This document shows, in pieces, positions 1 to 9,100 of a DNA stretch of 64,000 nt. Each line of letters opens with the position of its first letter. Position 1 is the first letter of the stretch. Location of the stretch: the NCBI RefSeq assembly GCF_000613125.1, contig NZ_HG964497.1, positions 4,365,127 to 4,429,126 of the forward strand, given 5' to 3'. The notes beneath the pieces are model-generated. The model was not told where the DNA came from, ran no database searches, and worked only from the letters and a program-made list of their open reading frames with translations. Both the position numbers and the translations under genes were made by a program. Source of the stretch: Bacillus sp. EB01 (lineage in GTDB: Bacteria; Bacillota; Bacilli; Bacillales; Cytobacillaceae).

Positions 1-1
1 A

Positions 2-379
2 GCAGAAGAGAAGGCGGTTAAACGTGCAGCTGAAGAAGCCGACTTGGCAGATTACGGCAAATTTACTCTCTATAATGGCGAGGAGCAAGTTTACGTAGTC
101 GAAGGAAAAAATAACGAAGGCGATGAAATCATTGTATGGATGCCGGATAGTGACGGGAAAATCGTCGTGCATGAAAAAAAGGATGGGGTTTCAAGACAGG
201 ATGCCATCAATAAGGTCATTGCCGACAAAAGCCCCCAAGAAATCATTTCTGTACGTCCAGGCATGGAGAACGGAATCCCGTTCTGGGAAGTATACTATTC
301 TACCGGCAATGGTCTGATCAACTATTATTATGTTCACTTTGAAACCGGAGAAATGTATAAAATAATTGAAAATCTTTAA
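2..379 (+). CDS. ypmB: YpmB family protein (DUF5590), 5' end outside window
   Basis: The reading frame is open from the window edge through a TAA at 377-379, so the N-terminus (in the family usually a short cytosolic tail and one membrane helix) lies outside. The visible part starts with a charged Ala/Glu/Lys stretch followed by a small mixed alpha/beta extracellular-type domain with WEVYYS and a tyrosine-rich YYYVHFETG strand near the C-terminus, as in B. subtilis YpmB. The function of YpmB is not established; the fold resembles small PepSY-like domains. It lies 24 bp before aspB, the same neighbour as in B. subtilis, so co-transcription is likely. Identification rests on sequence feel plus conserved gene order. 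Confidence 0.85.
   Translation, partial: AEEKAVKRAAEEADLADYGKFTLYNGEEQVYVVEGKNNEGDEIIVWMPDSDGKIVVHEKKDGVSRQDAINKVIADKSPQEIISVRPGMENGIPFWEVYYSTGNGLINYYYVHFETGEMYKIIENL
57..57. other. note on coverage of long non-coding stretches
   Basis: Stretches over 300 bp without a gene are described at: 3100-3482, 12196-12812, 19444-19979, 33541-33983, 34146-34544, 36373-36869, 40509-40958, 41850-42185, 44873-45262, 49348-50064, 52359-52652, 54055-54361 and 58208-58661. Almost all of their length is element X, 52-bp arrays, terminators or operators. Confidence 0.5.
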
Positions 380-403
380 TTTTTATATTGTGGAGGTAGC
401 AGC

Positions 404-1597
404 ATGGAAATGAAATTGGCTAAAAGAGTACTTTCCTTAACCCCGTCATCAACTTTGGCAATTACAGCAAAAGCCAAGGAGCTTCAGGCACAGGGACATA
501 ACATTATCGGGCTTGGAGCTGGCGAACCTGATTTCAACACTCCGGAACATATTCTGGAGGCTGCAAAGAACTCCATGGATGAAGGGCGAACCAAATACAC
601 CCCAACAGCCGGACTTCCGCAGCTGAAAAAGGCAATAATCGCAAAACTGGCAGCAGATCAGGGACTGGACTATAAAATGAATGAAATCATCGTGGGTAAT
701 GGCGCAAAGCATGTGCTGTACACCCTTTTTCAAGTCATCCTTGATGAAGGGGATGAAGTAATCGTCCCTGCGCCGTATTGGGTCAGTTATCCAGAGCAGG
801 TCAAGCTTGCCGGCGGCACCCCGGTCTACATTAATGCAACAGAAGAAAATAACTATAAAATTGTTCCTGAACAATTACGGGCTGCAATCACAGACAAAAC
901 AAAGGCAGTGTTAATCAATTCTCCTAGCAACCCTACAGGAATGCTTTATACAAAGGAAGAACTTGAGGCATTGGGACAAGTTTGCCTGGAGAATAACATA
1001 CTGATTGTTTCTGATGAAATTTATGAAAAGCTTGTATATGGAAATAAAAAACATGTTTCTATCGCGGAAATTTCCGACGAACTCAAGAATCAGACAATTG
1101 TTGTTAATGGTGTGTCCAAATCCCACTCAATGACAGGCTGGAGGATAGGCTATGCCGCAGGGAATAGTAAAATCATAGGGGCAATGTCCAACCTTGCCAG
1201 CCATAGTACATCCAATCCTACAACCACCGCGCAATATGCGGCAATTGCTGCTTATGAAGGAACACAAGAACCTGTGGAAGAAATGCGCCAGGCTTTTGAA
1301 CATCGGCTTGAGACCGTATTTTCCAAACTAACTGCAATTCCCGGCTTCACATGTATTAAGCCGGATGGAGCCTTCTATCTTTTCCCTAATATCAGTGAGG
1401 CTGTAAGGCTTACAGGATTCAAGAACGGAGATGAATTCACAGAAGCACTTTTGACCGAAGCGAAGGTTGCGGTGATTCCTGGATCTGGTTTTGGAGCTCC
1501 TGACAATATCAGGCTTTCCTATGCGACTTCACTTTCCCAGCTTGAAGAAGCTATAGAGCGGATAAACAGGTTTGTAGAATCCAAATTAAAAAACTGA
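404..1597 (+). CDS. aspB: aspartate aminotransferase, class I/II PLP-dependent
   Basis: The 397-residue protein transfers the amino group between aspartate and 2-oxoglutarate, linking oxaloacetate and aspartate pools. It shows the fold-type I aminotransferase pattern: the GLGAGEPDF N-terminal motif, an NSPSNPTG loop around residue 172, SDEIYEKL, and the PLP lysine at about K239 within GVSKSHSMTGWRIGY. A conserved C-terminal arginine (NIRLSYATS) would bind the substrate carboxylate. The ATG at 404 follows GGAGG at 392-396; a second ATG two codons in is also possible. Full length for the family. It precedes asnS, which uses aspartate-derived asparagine metabolism, as in B. subtilis. Confidence 0.96.
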   Translation: MEMKLAKRVLSLTPSSTLAITAKAKELQAQGHNIIGLGAGEPDFNTPEHILEAAKNSMDEGRTKYTPTAGLPQLKKAIIAKLAADQGLDYKMNEIIVGNGAKHVLYTLFQVILDEGDEVIVPAPYWVSYPEQVKLAGGTPVYINATEENNYKIVPEQLRAAITDKTKAVLINSPSNPTGMLYTKEELEALGQVCLENNILIVSDEIYEKLVYGNKKHVSIAEISDELKNQTIVVNGVSKSHSMTGWRIGYAAGNSKIIGAMSNLASHSTSNPTTTAQYAAIAAYEGTQEPVEEMRQAFEHRLETVFSKLTAIPGFTCIKPDGAFYLFPNISEAVRLTGFKNGDEFTEALLTEAKVAVIPGSGFGAPDNIRLSYATSLSQLEEAIERINRFVESKLKN

Positions 1598-1623
1598 ATG
1601 TAACTCGCATTAACGGTTTGCTA

Positions 1624-1661
1624 TCAATTAGCGGTTGGGGAAAACCTCTCCCGCTAATTGA
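1624..1661 (+). terminator. hairpin after aspB (possible terminator or processing site)
   Basis: An 11-bp perfect inverted repeat (TCAATTAGCGG / CCGCTAATTGA) encloses a G-rich/C-rich loop that can extend the stem. No T-run follows, so it may be a weak terminator, an mRNA 3'-end stabiliser or an attenuating structure between aspB and asnS. Confidence 0.4.
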
Positions 1662-1724
1662 TTGTCCGCCTCATTTACCTGGCCACTTTAGGACAAAACA
1701 GACCAGGAGAAGCATGCTGCACCC

Positions 1725-1753
1725 TTGCTAGGCCTTGTCCGCATCTGTATAAT
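1725..1753 (+). promoter_or_regulatory. sigma-A-type promoter for asnS
   Basis: TTGCTA at 1725-1730 and a perfect TATAAT at 1748-1753 are separated by 17 bp, about 50 bp before the asnS start codon. No T-box signature is visible in this leader. Confidence 0.6.
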
Positions 1754-1803
1754 AAAGTGGATACATAGAAACCGTAAGTGCAAGTCTTGGAGGGAATATA
1801 CCA

Positions 1804-3099
1804 GTGATTAAAACAACAATTGCAGAAGTTCATAAATACGTTGGCGAGGAAGTCAGAATTGGCGCATGGCTTGCCAATAAACGTTCCAGCGGAAAAATCG
1901 CCTTTTTACAGCTGAGGGACGGAACTGGATTTATCCAGGGTGTGGTCGTGAAAAGTGAAGTGGAAGAGGAAATCTTCCAGACTGCCAAATCAGTAACCCA
2001 GGAGTCTTCACTTTATGTTACGGGAATTGTACAAAAAGATGAACGTTCTCCATTTGGATATGAATTGTCAGTCAAAAAGGTCGACATTATTCAACTTGCC
2101 ACCGATTACCCGATAACACCTAAAGAACATGGTACTGAATTCCTAATGGATCATCGCCACCTTTGGTTAAGGTCAAAGCGCCAGCATGCAGTGATGAAAG
2201 TCAGAAATGAAATCATTCGCGCAACCTATGAGTTTTATAATAACAATGGCTTTGTTAAAGTGGATCCGCCTATCCTGACCGGCAGTGCACCTGAAGGAAC
2301 AACTGAACTGTTCCATACAAAGTATTTTGATGAAGATGCCTATCTTTCACAAAGCGGCCAGCTCTATATGGAAGCTGCTGCTATGGCCTTAGGAAAAGTT
2401 TTCTCTTTTGGCCCAACATTCCGTGCCGAAAAATCAAAAACAAGGCGCCACTTAATTGAATTTTGGATGATCGAACCTGAAATGGCCTTTACAGAACATG
2501 AAGAAAGCTTAGTTGTCCAGGAACAATATGTTTCATACATTGTTCAATCGGTATTGGCCAATTGCCAGCTTGAACTAAAAACTCTTGGCCGTGATACATC
2601 GAAGCTGGAGCAAATCAAGGCACCGTTCCCTAGGATAACATATGACGATGCAATCAAGCTCCTTCATGAAAAGGGATTCGATGATATCAAGTGGGGAGAT
2701 GATTTTGGGGCTCCGCATGAAACAGCGATTGCAGAAAGCTACGATAAGCCTGTTTTCATTATCCATTATCCAACTTCACTCAAGCCTTTCTACATGCAGC
2801 CGCATCCTGAACGCGATGATGTTGTGCTATGTGCCGATTTGATTGCTCCGGAGGGGTATGGGGAAATTATAGGCGGTTCAGAGCGTATACATGATTACAA
2901 TCTTATGAGGCAGCGAATTGAGGAACATGGGCTTCCTGAAGCTGCGTATAAATGGTATTTGGAGCTAAGCCAATATGGTGCTGTTCCCCATTCAGGATTT
3001 GGACTAGGCCTCGAGAGGACCGTTGCCTGGATTAGCGGTGTCGAGCATGTCAGGGAAACCATCCCATTCCCGCGTCTATTGAACAGGCTGTATCCATAA
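1804..3099 (+). CDS. asnS: asparaginyl-tRNA synthetase
   Basis: The 431-residue class IIb synthetase charges tRNA-Asn with asparagine in the cytosol. It has an N-terminal OB-fold anticodon-binding domain (about residues 15-100, including [11 protein letters not shown]) and a class II catalytic core: [21 protein letters not shown] is motif 2-like and [15 protein letters not shown] is motif 3. Length and order match B. subtilis AsnS. The start is GTG at 1804, preceded by GGAGGG at 1789-1794; no better ATG exists nearby. Its own promoter lies at 1725-1753. Confidence 0.96.
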   Translation: MIKTTIAEVHKYVGEEVRIGAWLANKRSSGKIAFLQLRDGTGFIQGVVVKSEVEEEIFQTAKSVTQESSLYVTGIVQKDERSPFGYELSVKKVDIIQLATDYPITPKEHGTEFLMDHRHLWLRSKRQHAVMKVRNEIIRATYEFYNNNGFVKVDPPILTGSAPEGTTELFHTKYFDEDAYLSQSGQLYMEAAAMALGKVFSFGPTFRAEKSKTRRHLIEFWMIEPEMAFTEHEESLVVQEQYVSYIVQSVLANCQLELKTLGRDTSKLEQIKAPFPRITYDDAIKLLHEKGFDDIKWGDDFGAPHETAIAESYDKPVFIIHYPTSLKPFYMQPHPERDDVVLCADLIAPEGYGEIIGGSERIHDYNLMRQRIEEHGLPEAAYKWYLELSQYGAVPHSGFGLGLERTVAWISGVEHVRETIPFPRLLNRLYP

Positions 3100-3177
3100 A
3101 AACCGGTATATATTGAATCGGATTTATAAAAATAGGCCCTGTTATAGAAAATTGTTGCTTTATAAAAGAGTTGATTG

Positions 3178-3250
3178 AAGCGCCTCGTGACAGGCAAAAT
3201 GCGCCTGTCTCTGCGATGTTAATTCGCTGGAGCTTTCCTTTGTGTAGCGG
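3178..3250 (+). repeat. short relic of dispersed intergenic element X
   Basis: This stretch matches the start of the copy at 12.27 kb almost base for base (GTGACAGGCAAAATG, then CGCCTGTC and CTGCGATG, then GGAGCTTTCCTT). Only about 70 bp remain. The rest of the asnS-dnaD gap (3100-3482) holds this relic and the hairpin at 3300-3327. Confidence 0.6.
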
Positions 3251-3299
3251 AGAACAACAGACTTCTTCAACACAGCCAAAAATAATTAATAATAATGTA

Positions 3300-3327
3300 A
3301 GCCTGCCAAGACCAATTTTGGCAGGCT
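3300..3327 (+). terminator. hairpin downstream of asnS
   Basis: A perfect 10-bp stem (AGCCTGCCAA / TTGGCAGGCT) with an 8-nt loop, followed by the AT-rich ATTCTATTAG. The T-run is weak, so termination is plausible but not certain. Confidence 0.55.
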
Positions 3328-3482
3328 ATTCTATTAGCAACACAGGCAACATAGCATGCATAGTGTAAAGAACAGTACAAAAATGGGATATAAAACTAGT
3401 TCTTTTTGTAAGATTATCCCTGTTTGAAATGTTTACCTGTCCCTCTTTGATTCATGGTATACTGATAGAGAGGTGTCGAATT

Positions 3483-4187
3483 ATGAAGTCTAGTATCCTT
3501 GGCTGGATGCATGAAGGGAATGTTACCATACCTTCCTTGCTTTTCACAGAATATAAAAACTTAAACTTAAATGAATATGAACTTGTTCTTCTTTTGAACA
3601 TCTTGAATTACGCCCAAAAAGGCAACGAATTTCCCACTCCTGAACAGCTTTCCTCCCATATGACTCTTTCTGATCTTCAATGCACCGATGCTTTGCGTAA
3701 ATTAATCCAGCGCGGCTACATAGAAATTATGGATGAGTATAGCCAGGACGGAATTCGTTGTGAAAAATATTCGCTAGAGCCTTTATGGCAAAAGCTTATT
3801 GATCAATTCCTGCTTAAGGAAAAAGCAGAAAAGGAAAAGGATCGGAAAACGGAAGAACAGAACTTGTATACGATATTTGAAAAGGAATTTGGCAGGCCGC
3901 TTTCTCCTTTTGAATGTGAGACCCTGGCTATGTGGGTTGATGATGATAAGCATGGCCCGCAAATTATTAAAGCTGCACTTAGGGAAGCCGTTATGTCCGG
4001 AAAATTGAATTTCAGGTACATAGACAGAATTCTCTTTGAATGGAAAAAGAATGGTATTAAAACAATTGAACAGGCAAAAAGCCAAAGCATAAAGTTCCGC
4101 CAACGGCAGCAGGCAAAGAATTTACCTCAGGACCGACAGGCACCCCCTGTTTCTGCCGTACCTTTCTACAACTGGCTGGAACAGTAA
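3483..4187 (+). CDS. dnaD: DNA replication initiation/restart protein DnaD
   Basis: The 234-residue protein is the low-GC Gram-positive primosome component that acts with DnaA/DnaB and PriA to load the replicative helicase. The N-terminal half (GNVTIPSLLFTEYKNL onward) is the winged-helix DDBH1 domain and the C-terminal part (FEKEFGRPLSPFECETL, then FRYIDRILFEWKKNGI) is the DDBH2/DnaB_2 domain with its YxxxI-type motif. The ATG at 3483 follows GAGAGGTG and gives the B. subtilis length; an upstream in-frame ATG at 3429 would add 18 unsupported residues. It precedes nth, as in relatives. Confidence 0.95.
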   Translation: MKSSILGWMHEGNVTIPSLLFTEYKNLNLNEYELVLLLNILNYAQKGNEFPTPEQLSSHMTLSDLQCTDALRKLIQRGYIEIMDEYSQDGIRCEKYSLEPLWQKLIDQFLLKEKAEKEKDRKTEEQNLYTIFEKEFGRPLSPFECETLAMWVDDDKHGPQIIKAALREAVMSGKLNFRYIDRILFEWKKNGIKTIEQAKSQSIKFRQRQQAKNLPQDRQAPPVSAVPFYNWLEQ

Positions 4188-4197
4188 TTATAATTTG

Positions 4198-4226
4198 AAG
4201 CGAGAGGACATTACTCTCGTTTTTAT
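4198..4226 (+). terminator. intrinsic terminator after dnaD
   Basis: CGAGAG / CTCTCG stem with a 7-nt loop, flanked by A and T runs and followed by TTTTTATTT. Confidence 0.8.
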
Positions 4227-4353
4227 TTAATTTTAGGCTGTTTTAACTAAATTCCCTTTAATCCAGACTAATTTCTAAGCTTATTTTTCAAATTATGATT
4301 GACCATGCTGGTAAAATAGCTTGTAGCAAACGTTAAAAAGAAGGTGACTGAAT

Positions 4354-5019
4354 ATGTTGAATAAAGCACAAATCAGATACTGCCTCGACGAGATGGGCAG
4401 GATGTTTCCTGATGCCCATTGTGAATTGAATCATTCCAATCCGTTTGAGCTCGTCGTCGCAGTAGCGTTATCTGCCCAATGCACGGACGTTCTTGTTAAT
4501 AAAGTGACTGAATCTCTTTTTAAAAAATATAATACGCCACAGGATTATTTAAATGTGCCGTTGGAAGAGCTTGAAAATGACATACGTTCAATTGGGCTGT
4601 TCCGAAATAAAGCGAAAAATATACAGAAGCTTAGCAAAATGATCCTGGAGGAATATGGGGGCCAGGTTCCCATGGACAGGGATGAACTGACGAAGCTTCC
4701 TGGTGTGGGCAGGAAAACAGCCAATGTGGTCGTTTCTGTTGCTTTCGGAGTACCCGCAATTGCTGTTGATACACATGTTGAAAGAGTCAGCAAGCGGCTG
4801 GGTATCTGCAGATGGAAGGATTCTGTCCTTGAAGTTGAGAAAACACTCATGAAGAAAGTACCGATGGAAGAGTGGTCCGTAACCCATCATCGGTTGATTT
4901 TTTTCGGGCGTTATCATTGCAAGGCCCAAAATCCGCAATGCCCAACATGTCCACTATTAAAGGTATGCAGGGAAGGCCAAAAACGGATGAAGGGAAAACT
5001 GCAAAATGCCAGAGCATAA
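4354..5019 (+). CDS. nth: endonuclease III (DNA glycosylase/AP lyase)
   Basis: The 221-residue base-excision repair enzyme removes oxidised pyrimidines and cleaves abasic sites. The helix-hairpin-helix LPGVGRKTANVV carries the catalytic lysine K121, and D139 in VDTHVERV is the second catalytic residue. Four cysteines C189-X6-C-X2-C-X5-C near the end bind the [4Fe-4S] cluster. Numbering agrees with E. coli Nth within one residue. ATG at 4354 follows AAGGTG. Its 3' end overlaps ypoC by 14 bp, so the two are translated from one message. Confidence 0.97.
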   Translation: MLNKAQIRYCLDEMGRMFPDAHCELNHSNPFELVVAVALSAQCTDVLVNKVTESLFKKYNTPQDYLNVPLEELENDIRSIGLFRNKAKNIQKLSKMILEEYGGQVPMDRDELTKLPGVGRKTANVVVSVAFGVPAIAVDTHVERVSKRLGICRWKDSVLEVEKTLMKKVPMEEWSVTHHRLIFFGRYHCKAQNPQCPTCPLLKVCREGQKRMKGKLQNARA

Positions 5020-5482
5020 TTCCAGTTTACCAAAACAATTGGAACATCCCTTTTTTTCTGAAGTGGCAGCTCAGTTGTTTCCTGATGAAGCTGGTTTTTT
5101 TTACGGAGCCATGGCGGCTGGGCCTTGGGAGGAATCGTATATCAGTGTTCCAGGACAATATGAGGTATGGAATGAAGTTAGCAAGAAGATAGAAGAGTCT
5201 TTTAAAGAGAAAAATAAGCCGCGCGTTAGAGAGGGAATGAGGGTAGGGATATCAACCCTTCTTAAAATTCTTTATTGGAGCAATAAACAGCCAGTAAAGT
5301 TAAACGAGCTCAACGAAGTCGATAGCTTGGCACTTAAGCCAGTTAATTGCCAGGAACGGTTATATTTCTTAATCCAAAGACCGGAGCTCTTTCATTCCTA
5401 CATTCAATTAAAACAATTAATGGAAGAACAAAAAAAGCAGTTCATGAAAAATATTGCTATTAAGAAAGGGAGCACCCGATAA
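5006..5482 (+). CDS. ypoC: YpoC family protein
   Basis: A 158-residue uncharacterised protein that begins inside the last codons of nth (14-bp overlap) and ends inside the following terminator stem. It has no membrane segment; the centre (KPRVREGMRVGISTLLKILYW) and the C-terminal LIQRPELFHSYIQLKQL helices match the YpoC family by feel and by position between nth and ponA. The function is unknown. The overlap with nth suggests translational coupling. Confidence 0.85.
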   Translation: MPEHNSSLPKQLEHPFFSEVAAQLFPDEAGFFYGAMAAGPWEESYISVPGQYEVWNEVSKKIEESFKEKNKPRVREGMRVGISTLLKILYWSNKQPVKLNELNEVDSLALKPVNCQERLYFLIQRPELFHSYIQLKQLMEEQKKQFMKNIAIKKGSTR

Positions 5483-5499
5483 TGGGTGCTCCCTTTTTT
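5468..5499. terminator. bidirectional terminator between ypoC and ponA
   Basis: Perfect 10-bp stem GGGAGCACCC / GGGTGCTCCC with a 6-nt loop that contains the ypoC stop codon, followed by TTTTTT on the plus strand. The minus-strand side is followed by TTTCTTAAT, so it can serve convergent ponA as well. Confidence 0.88.
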
Positions 5500-5542
5500 G
5501 ATTATAAAATTATATTCTTAGGGAAGCGAGCTCAAGGTGTGG

Positions 5543-8332
5543 TTAGTTACCACGGCCGGAGCCGTTTCCACTGCCGTTTCCGCCAGTACCGCCACCGGTA
5601 CCGCCACCAGTTCCACCACCGGTACCGCCGCCAGTACCGCCGCCAGTTCCACCGCCAGTATCCCCGCCTGTTCCGCCGCCGGTATCCCCGCCAGTACCGC
5701 CGCCGGTATCTCCGCCAGTACCGCCTTCGCCATCACCTTCGCCTTCGCCATCACCGCCGCCATCACCTTCGCCTTCGCCGCCGCCATCACCTTCGCCTTC
5801 GCCGTCACCATCACCCTCGCCTTCGCCATCACCTTCACCATTGCCATTGCCATTTCCATTTCCGTTGCCATTTCCATTTCCGTTGCCATTACCATTTCCG
5901 TTACCATTACCATTTCCGTTGCCATTTCCGTTACCGTTATTTCCTCCATTTTCATCGCTAGGTGGAGGTGTTTGGCTTTCGACAACAACAGAAGCTGTTG
6001 CAGGATCACTGCTAGTTCCGTCTTTTACAGCAGTTACGGTTACCGAATATGTGCCGCCAGAAGTAATGTTAGGGACTTCATACGAAGTATTGGAAGTCGT
6101 GTTGGAATGAACCTTGCTGCCATCCTTTGTAACCGAGATGGAGTAGCTAATATTCTCTTTTTCTTTATGGTTCCAGCTCAATGAAATTGAATTGGTTTCT
6201 TTGTTCAACTCTGCCTTCAGACCAGTAGGTGCATCAGGTTTATCAAACTTCTTGGAAACTTCCTTCGGTTTTTTACCTTTTACAGCGTATTCAGTCAATA
6301 CCATGCTATCTGGAGTATATTCACTTGCCAATTTGGCAGGAATTGAACCTTTTTCAATTCTTACACGTTCAACTGATTTTGGCATTTTGAAATCCGGTGT
6401 ATCCACGTCTTTAGAAACATGCTGCATCAGATTTCTGTATAGCGCTTTGGCTATTTGCTGGTCTTTGCCAGGCATGATTGGTGTCATCCTGCTTTCATAC
6501 CCAGTCCAAACCGCAATTGTATAGTTGGTCGTATAGCCGGCAAACCAGGCGTCAGGAACAGCGCCCTTACCTACATTAAGTTTTCTCAACTCATCTTCTG
6601 TATAGTTGGTCGTCCCAGTTTTACCAGCAGCGGGAAGGCCTGGTATATGGGCAGCCGTACCTGTACCGCTTGTTAAAACGCTCTTCATCATATCTGTTAC
6701 CATAAACGCTGTATAGTCTTTCATGACAGCCTTTGATTCAGGTGCAGTATCAATTTCTGTTCCATCACGAAGTTCTATTTTAGCTACAGCATGTGGCTTT
6801 GTATAATAACCATTGTTGCCAAATGCGCTGTATGCCCCGGCAAGATGGAGAGGGGATACCCCGACCGTTTTCCCGCCGAAACCGCCTATTGCATAGGATT
6901 CATAAATTTCTTTCAAAGGAATGCCAAGGTTTACGGCAAAATCCTTCGCTTTTTCTGTGCCGACCTCCTGAAGAGTTTGCACAGCGATTGTATTCTTTGA
7001 TTTCGCAAGGGCAGTGCGAATTGTCATCCAGCCATCATATTGGTCATTCCAGTTCCCGAATTCGGTCCCGCCTGTATACTTGGTTGGTTTATCCTCCATC
7101 ATATGGTATGTGCCCCATTGAAGGTGCTCTATTGCTGGACCATAGTCAAGAATCGGTTTTATCAATGATCCTGGCTGCCTTTTAATATCCATGGCAAAAT
7201 TATAGCCACGCTGGACATCCTTGTTGCGGTTTCCGCCTACCGCCCGAATTTCGCCTGTTTTTGTATCAACCATGACGATTCCGGCCTGGAATTTTTCATC
7301 AGGAAACGCCACAACATCATCTGTAAACATCATCTTATCTACATATTTTTGTGCATCCTGATCTAGTGTTGTATGAATCGTTAAGCCGTCGGAGTATATA
7401 TCGAAATCTCCAGCTTTCTTTACCTCTTCGATAACAGCGTCAACAAACGAGTCATATGGTTTTTCATTTTTTTTGCGTTTTTCTTCAGGAACAAGGGTTT
7501 TTTCAACAGGAATGGCCTGTGCTTCCTTCATTTGCTGTTCATTAATGAAGCCATGCTGGTTCATGAGTGAAAGAACCAAATTCCTTCTTTTCTCTGCTCT
7601 GTCTGGATTTACGAATGGATTATAATTATTAGGGCTTTGAGGAAGCCCGGCAAGCAGTGCGGCTTCATGAAGCTCAAGCTCATCCAAGCTCTTGTCAAAA
7701 TATACTTCAGCCGCTGTTGATACCCCATGGATATCTCCACCCATAAGGATTTTATTGACATACATCTCGAAAATTTGCTGTTTCGTATATTTCCGTTCAA
7801 GCTGATAGGAAAGCCAGGCCTCCTGTACCTTCCGTTTAATTGTTTTTTCATTGGTCAAAAAGGAGTTCTTCACTACCTGTTGGGTAATGGTTGAAGCACC
7901 TTCAGAACCAAAGCCATTCGTTAGATTCGCAATGACTGCACCGCCCAGTCGGATAATATCAATACCATGATGCTGATAAAAGCGGACATCCTCGGTGGCT
8001 AAAAATGCATCTTCAACCAATTTGGGGATATCTTTATAATCAACATATTCTCTTCGAACCGTACCGACTTCCCTGAATACCTTACCTTCTTTATCAAGTA
8101 GTTTAGAAGGAATGGGATCCTTTAGAAGCTTTTCGTCCAACTTAGGTGCATCCTGGACGAGGAAAGCGAATGTTGCAATGCCTGACAGCATTCCTACTAT
8201 GCCAAGCGCAATAAGAATAAGGAATATTTTCTTAAAAAGTCCGCCGCGGGTAGGAGCACTTTTTTTCTTCTTTTTCCCATTGGAGGCAATCTGTTTCCTT
8301 CTTTCCTCCCTGGATTTATAATTACTTGCCAT
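5543..8332 (-). CDS. ponA: class A penicillin-binding protein PBP1 with FN3 domain and low-complexity tail
   Basis: The 929-residue bifunctional peptidoglycan synthase polymerises lipid II and crosslinks stem peptides. Order: basic cytosolic N-terminus, TM helix at about 33-58, GT51 glycosyltransferase domain (catalytic E114 in ATEDVRFYQ, GASTITQQ at 145-152), transpeptidase domain with S389-LIK, S445-K-N and K571-T-G, fibronectin type III domain at about 698-785, and a 140-residue tail. The tail is three consecutive repeat types: Asn-Gly, then Gly/Glu/Asp, then Gly-Thr-Gly-Gly/Asp. B. subtilis PBP1 also ends in a disordered Gly/Asn-rich region, but the acidic Gly-Glu-Gly-Asp block here is unusually long. 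RBS GGAAGG precedes ATG. Starts 32 bp after recU. Confidence 0.96.
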   Translation of the reverse strand: MASNYKSREERRKQIASNGKKKKKSAPTRGGLFKKIFLILIALGIVGMLSGIATFAFLVQDAPKLDEKLLKDPIPSKLLDKEGKVFREVGTVRREYVDYKDIPKLVEDAFLATEDVRFYQHHGIDIIRLGGAVIANLTNGFGSEGASTITQQVVKNSFLTNEKTIKRKVQEAWLSYQLERKYTKQQIFEMYVNKILMGGDIHGVSTAAEVYFDKSLDELELHEAALLAGLPQSPNNYNPFVNPDRAEKRRNLVLSLMNQHGFINEQQMKEAQAIPVEKTLVPEEKRKKNEKPYDSFVDAVIEEVKKAGDFDIYSDGLTIHTTLDQDAQKYVDKMMFTDDVVAFPDEKFQAGIVMVDTKTGEIRAVGGNRNKDVQRGYNFAMDIKRQPGSLIKPILDYGPAIEHLQWGTYHMMEDKPTKYTGGTEFGNWNDQYDGWMTIRTALAKSKNTIAVQTLQEVGTEKAKDFAVNLGIPLKEIYESYAIGGFGGKTVGVSPLHLAGAYSAFGNNGYYTKPHAVAKIELRDGTEIDTAPESKAVMKDYTAFMVTDMMKSVLTSGTGTAAHIPGLPAAGKTGTTNYTEDELRKLNVGKGAVPDAWFAGYTTNYTIAVWTGYESRMTPIMPGKDQQIAKALYRNLMQHVSKDVDTPDFKMPKSVERVRIEKGSIPAKLASEYTPDSMVLTEYAVKGKKPKEVSKKFDKPDAPTGLKAELNKETNSISLSWNHKEKENISYSISVTKDGSKVHSNTTSNTSYEVPNITSGGTYSVTVTAVKDGTSSDPATASVVVESQTPPPSDENGGNNGNGNGNGNGNGNGNGNGNGNGNGNGNGNGNGNGEGDGEGEGDGDGEGEGDGGGEGEGDGGGDGEGEGDGEGGTGGDTGGGTGGDTGGGTGGDTGGGTGGGTGGGTGGGTGGGTGGGTGGNGSGNGSGRGN

Positions 8333-8364
8333 TAAAATTCCTTCCTTTCATGCAATACAAACTA

Positions 8365-8976
8365 TCAATCTAGAATGTAGAGTTCATCAACTTTTTTTAA
8401 ATAATCAATCCTTGGCTGGTAGCCTAGTGAAATCGGGATGCCAGCTTCCATTACTTCGGATTTGGTTATTGATTTTCTTCCGCCCTGTTCCATCCTTTCC
8501 CAAAACCCTAAAAGAGGGAGAGCATCTAAAAGAAATAATTCATCACTGCTTGAAAATCGCAGGATAACAAATGAAATTCCTCCTTGTTTTAGCACAGCAT
8601 CCATATGGCGAATTTGGTGCTCATGGATGTTTTTCAAAGGAAAAGAGGTGGGATTCTGGGTTTCCTTCGCCTCAAAATCTATATATCTTCCTTTATATAC
8701 TCCATTATAATCTGTTGTGGAGGCCTGCTTGAAATAGGCTTCTTTGATAACTGCTGCGCTTCGCTTGGGATAATCAACCTGGACAATTTGAATCGGCGTC
8801 GGTTTTTTGTGAATGACCGCAATGCCTCGGCTTAGGTAAAATTGATTCGTTTCATTCAAATCGTCTTCTAAAGTCATTCCTCGGTTGCTATAAGAATTGA
8901 TTGATTCCCGTTTTAGTTTCGCTCCTTGAAGGGGCTGTCGTCCAGTGTATTTTTTTCCATTTGGGTAATTGAACAA
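8365..8976 (-). CDS. recU: Holliday junction resolvase RecU
   Basis: The 203-residue homodimeric nuclease cuts four-way junctions in recombination and chromosome segregation. The core is well conserved: [42 protein letters not shown], and the catalytic block [20 protein letters not shown] with the metal-binding Asp/Glu/Lys residues. I chose TTG at 8976 because AGGTG lies 6 nt upstream and the protein then starts just before the YPNGK motif, as in B. subtilis; an in-frame GTG three codons earlier (8985) has no good RBS. It is followed by ponA, the known recU-ponA operon. Confidence 0.95.
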   Translation of the reverse strand: MFNYPNGKKYTGRQPLQGAKLKRESINSYSNRGMTLEDDLNETNQFYLSRGIAVIHKKPTPIQIVQVDYPKRSAAVIKEAYFKQASTTDYNGVYKGRYIDFEAKETQNPTSFPLKNIHEHQIRHMDAVLKQGGISFVILRFSSSDELFLLDALPLLGFWERMEQGGRKSITKSEVMEAGIPISLGYQPRIDYLKKVDELYILD

Positions 8977-9018
8977 GATTAGCACCTCACAAACTATTAC
9001 CTATCATACCAAAGGAGC

Positions 9019-9047
9019 TTGAATTTTGCTGTATAAAATAATTTAAT
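9019..9047 (+). promoter_or_regulatory. candidate sigma-A promoter for yppC
   Basis: TTGAAT at 9019-9024 and TTTAAT at 9042-9047, 17 bp apart, in the divergent recU/yppC gap. Confidence 0.35.
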
Positions 9048-9100
9048 GGAGCCAATCTAACTATGACCAATTCAAACTGTTTTAAAGAAGGAATAGAATA

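Noticed and set aside
1598-1803. T-box leader for asnS
   Set aside because: No AGGGTGG-type T-box sequence or antiterminator pair; a simple promoter explains the gap.
3171-3368. 65-residue frame after asnS
   Set aside because: Runs through an element X relic and a terminator hairpin, no RBS.
5482-6184. Long plus-strand frames rich in Arg/His/Tyr or Ala/Ser/Thr opposite the ponA tail
   Set aside because: They are shadows of the Gly-rich repeats of PBP1; no RBS, no independent family signal.
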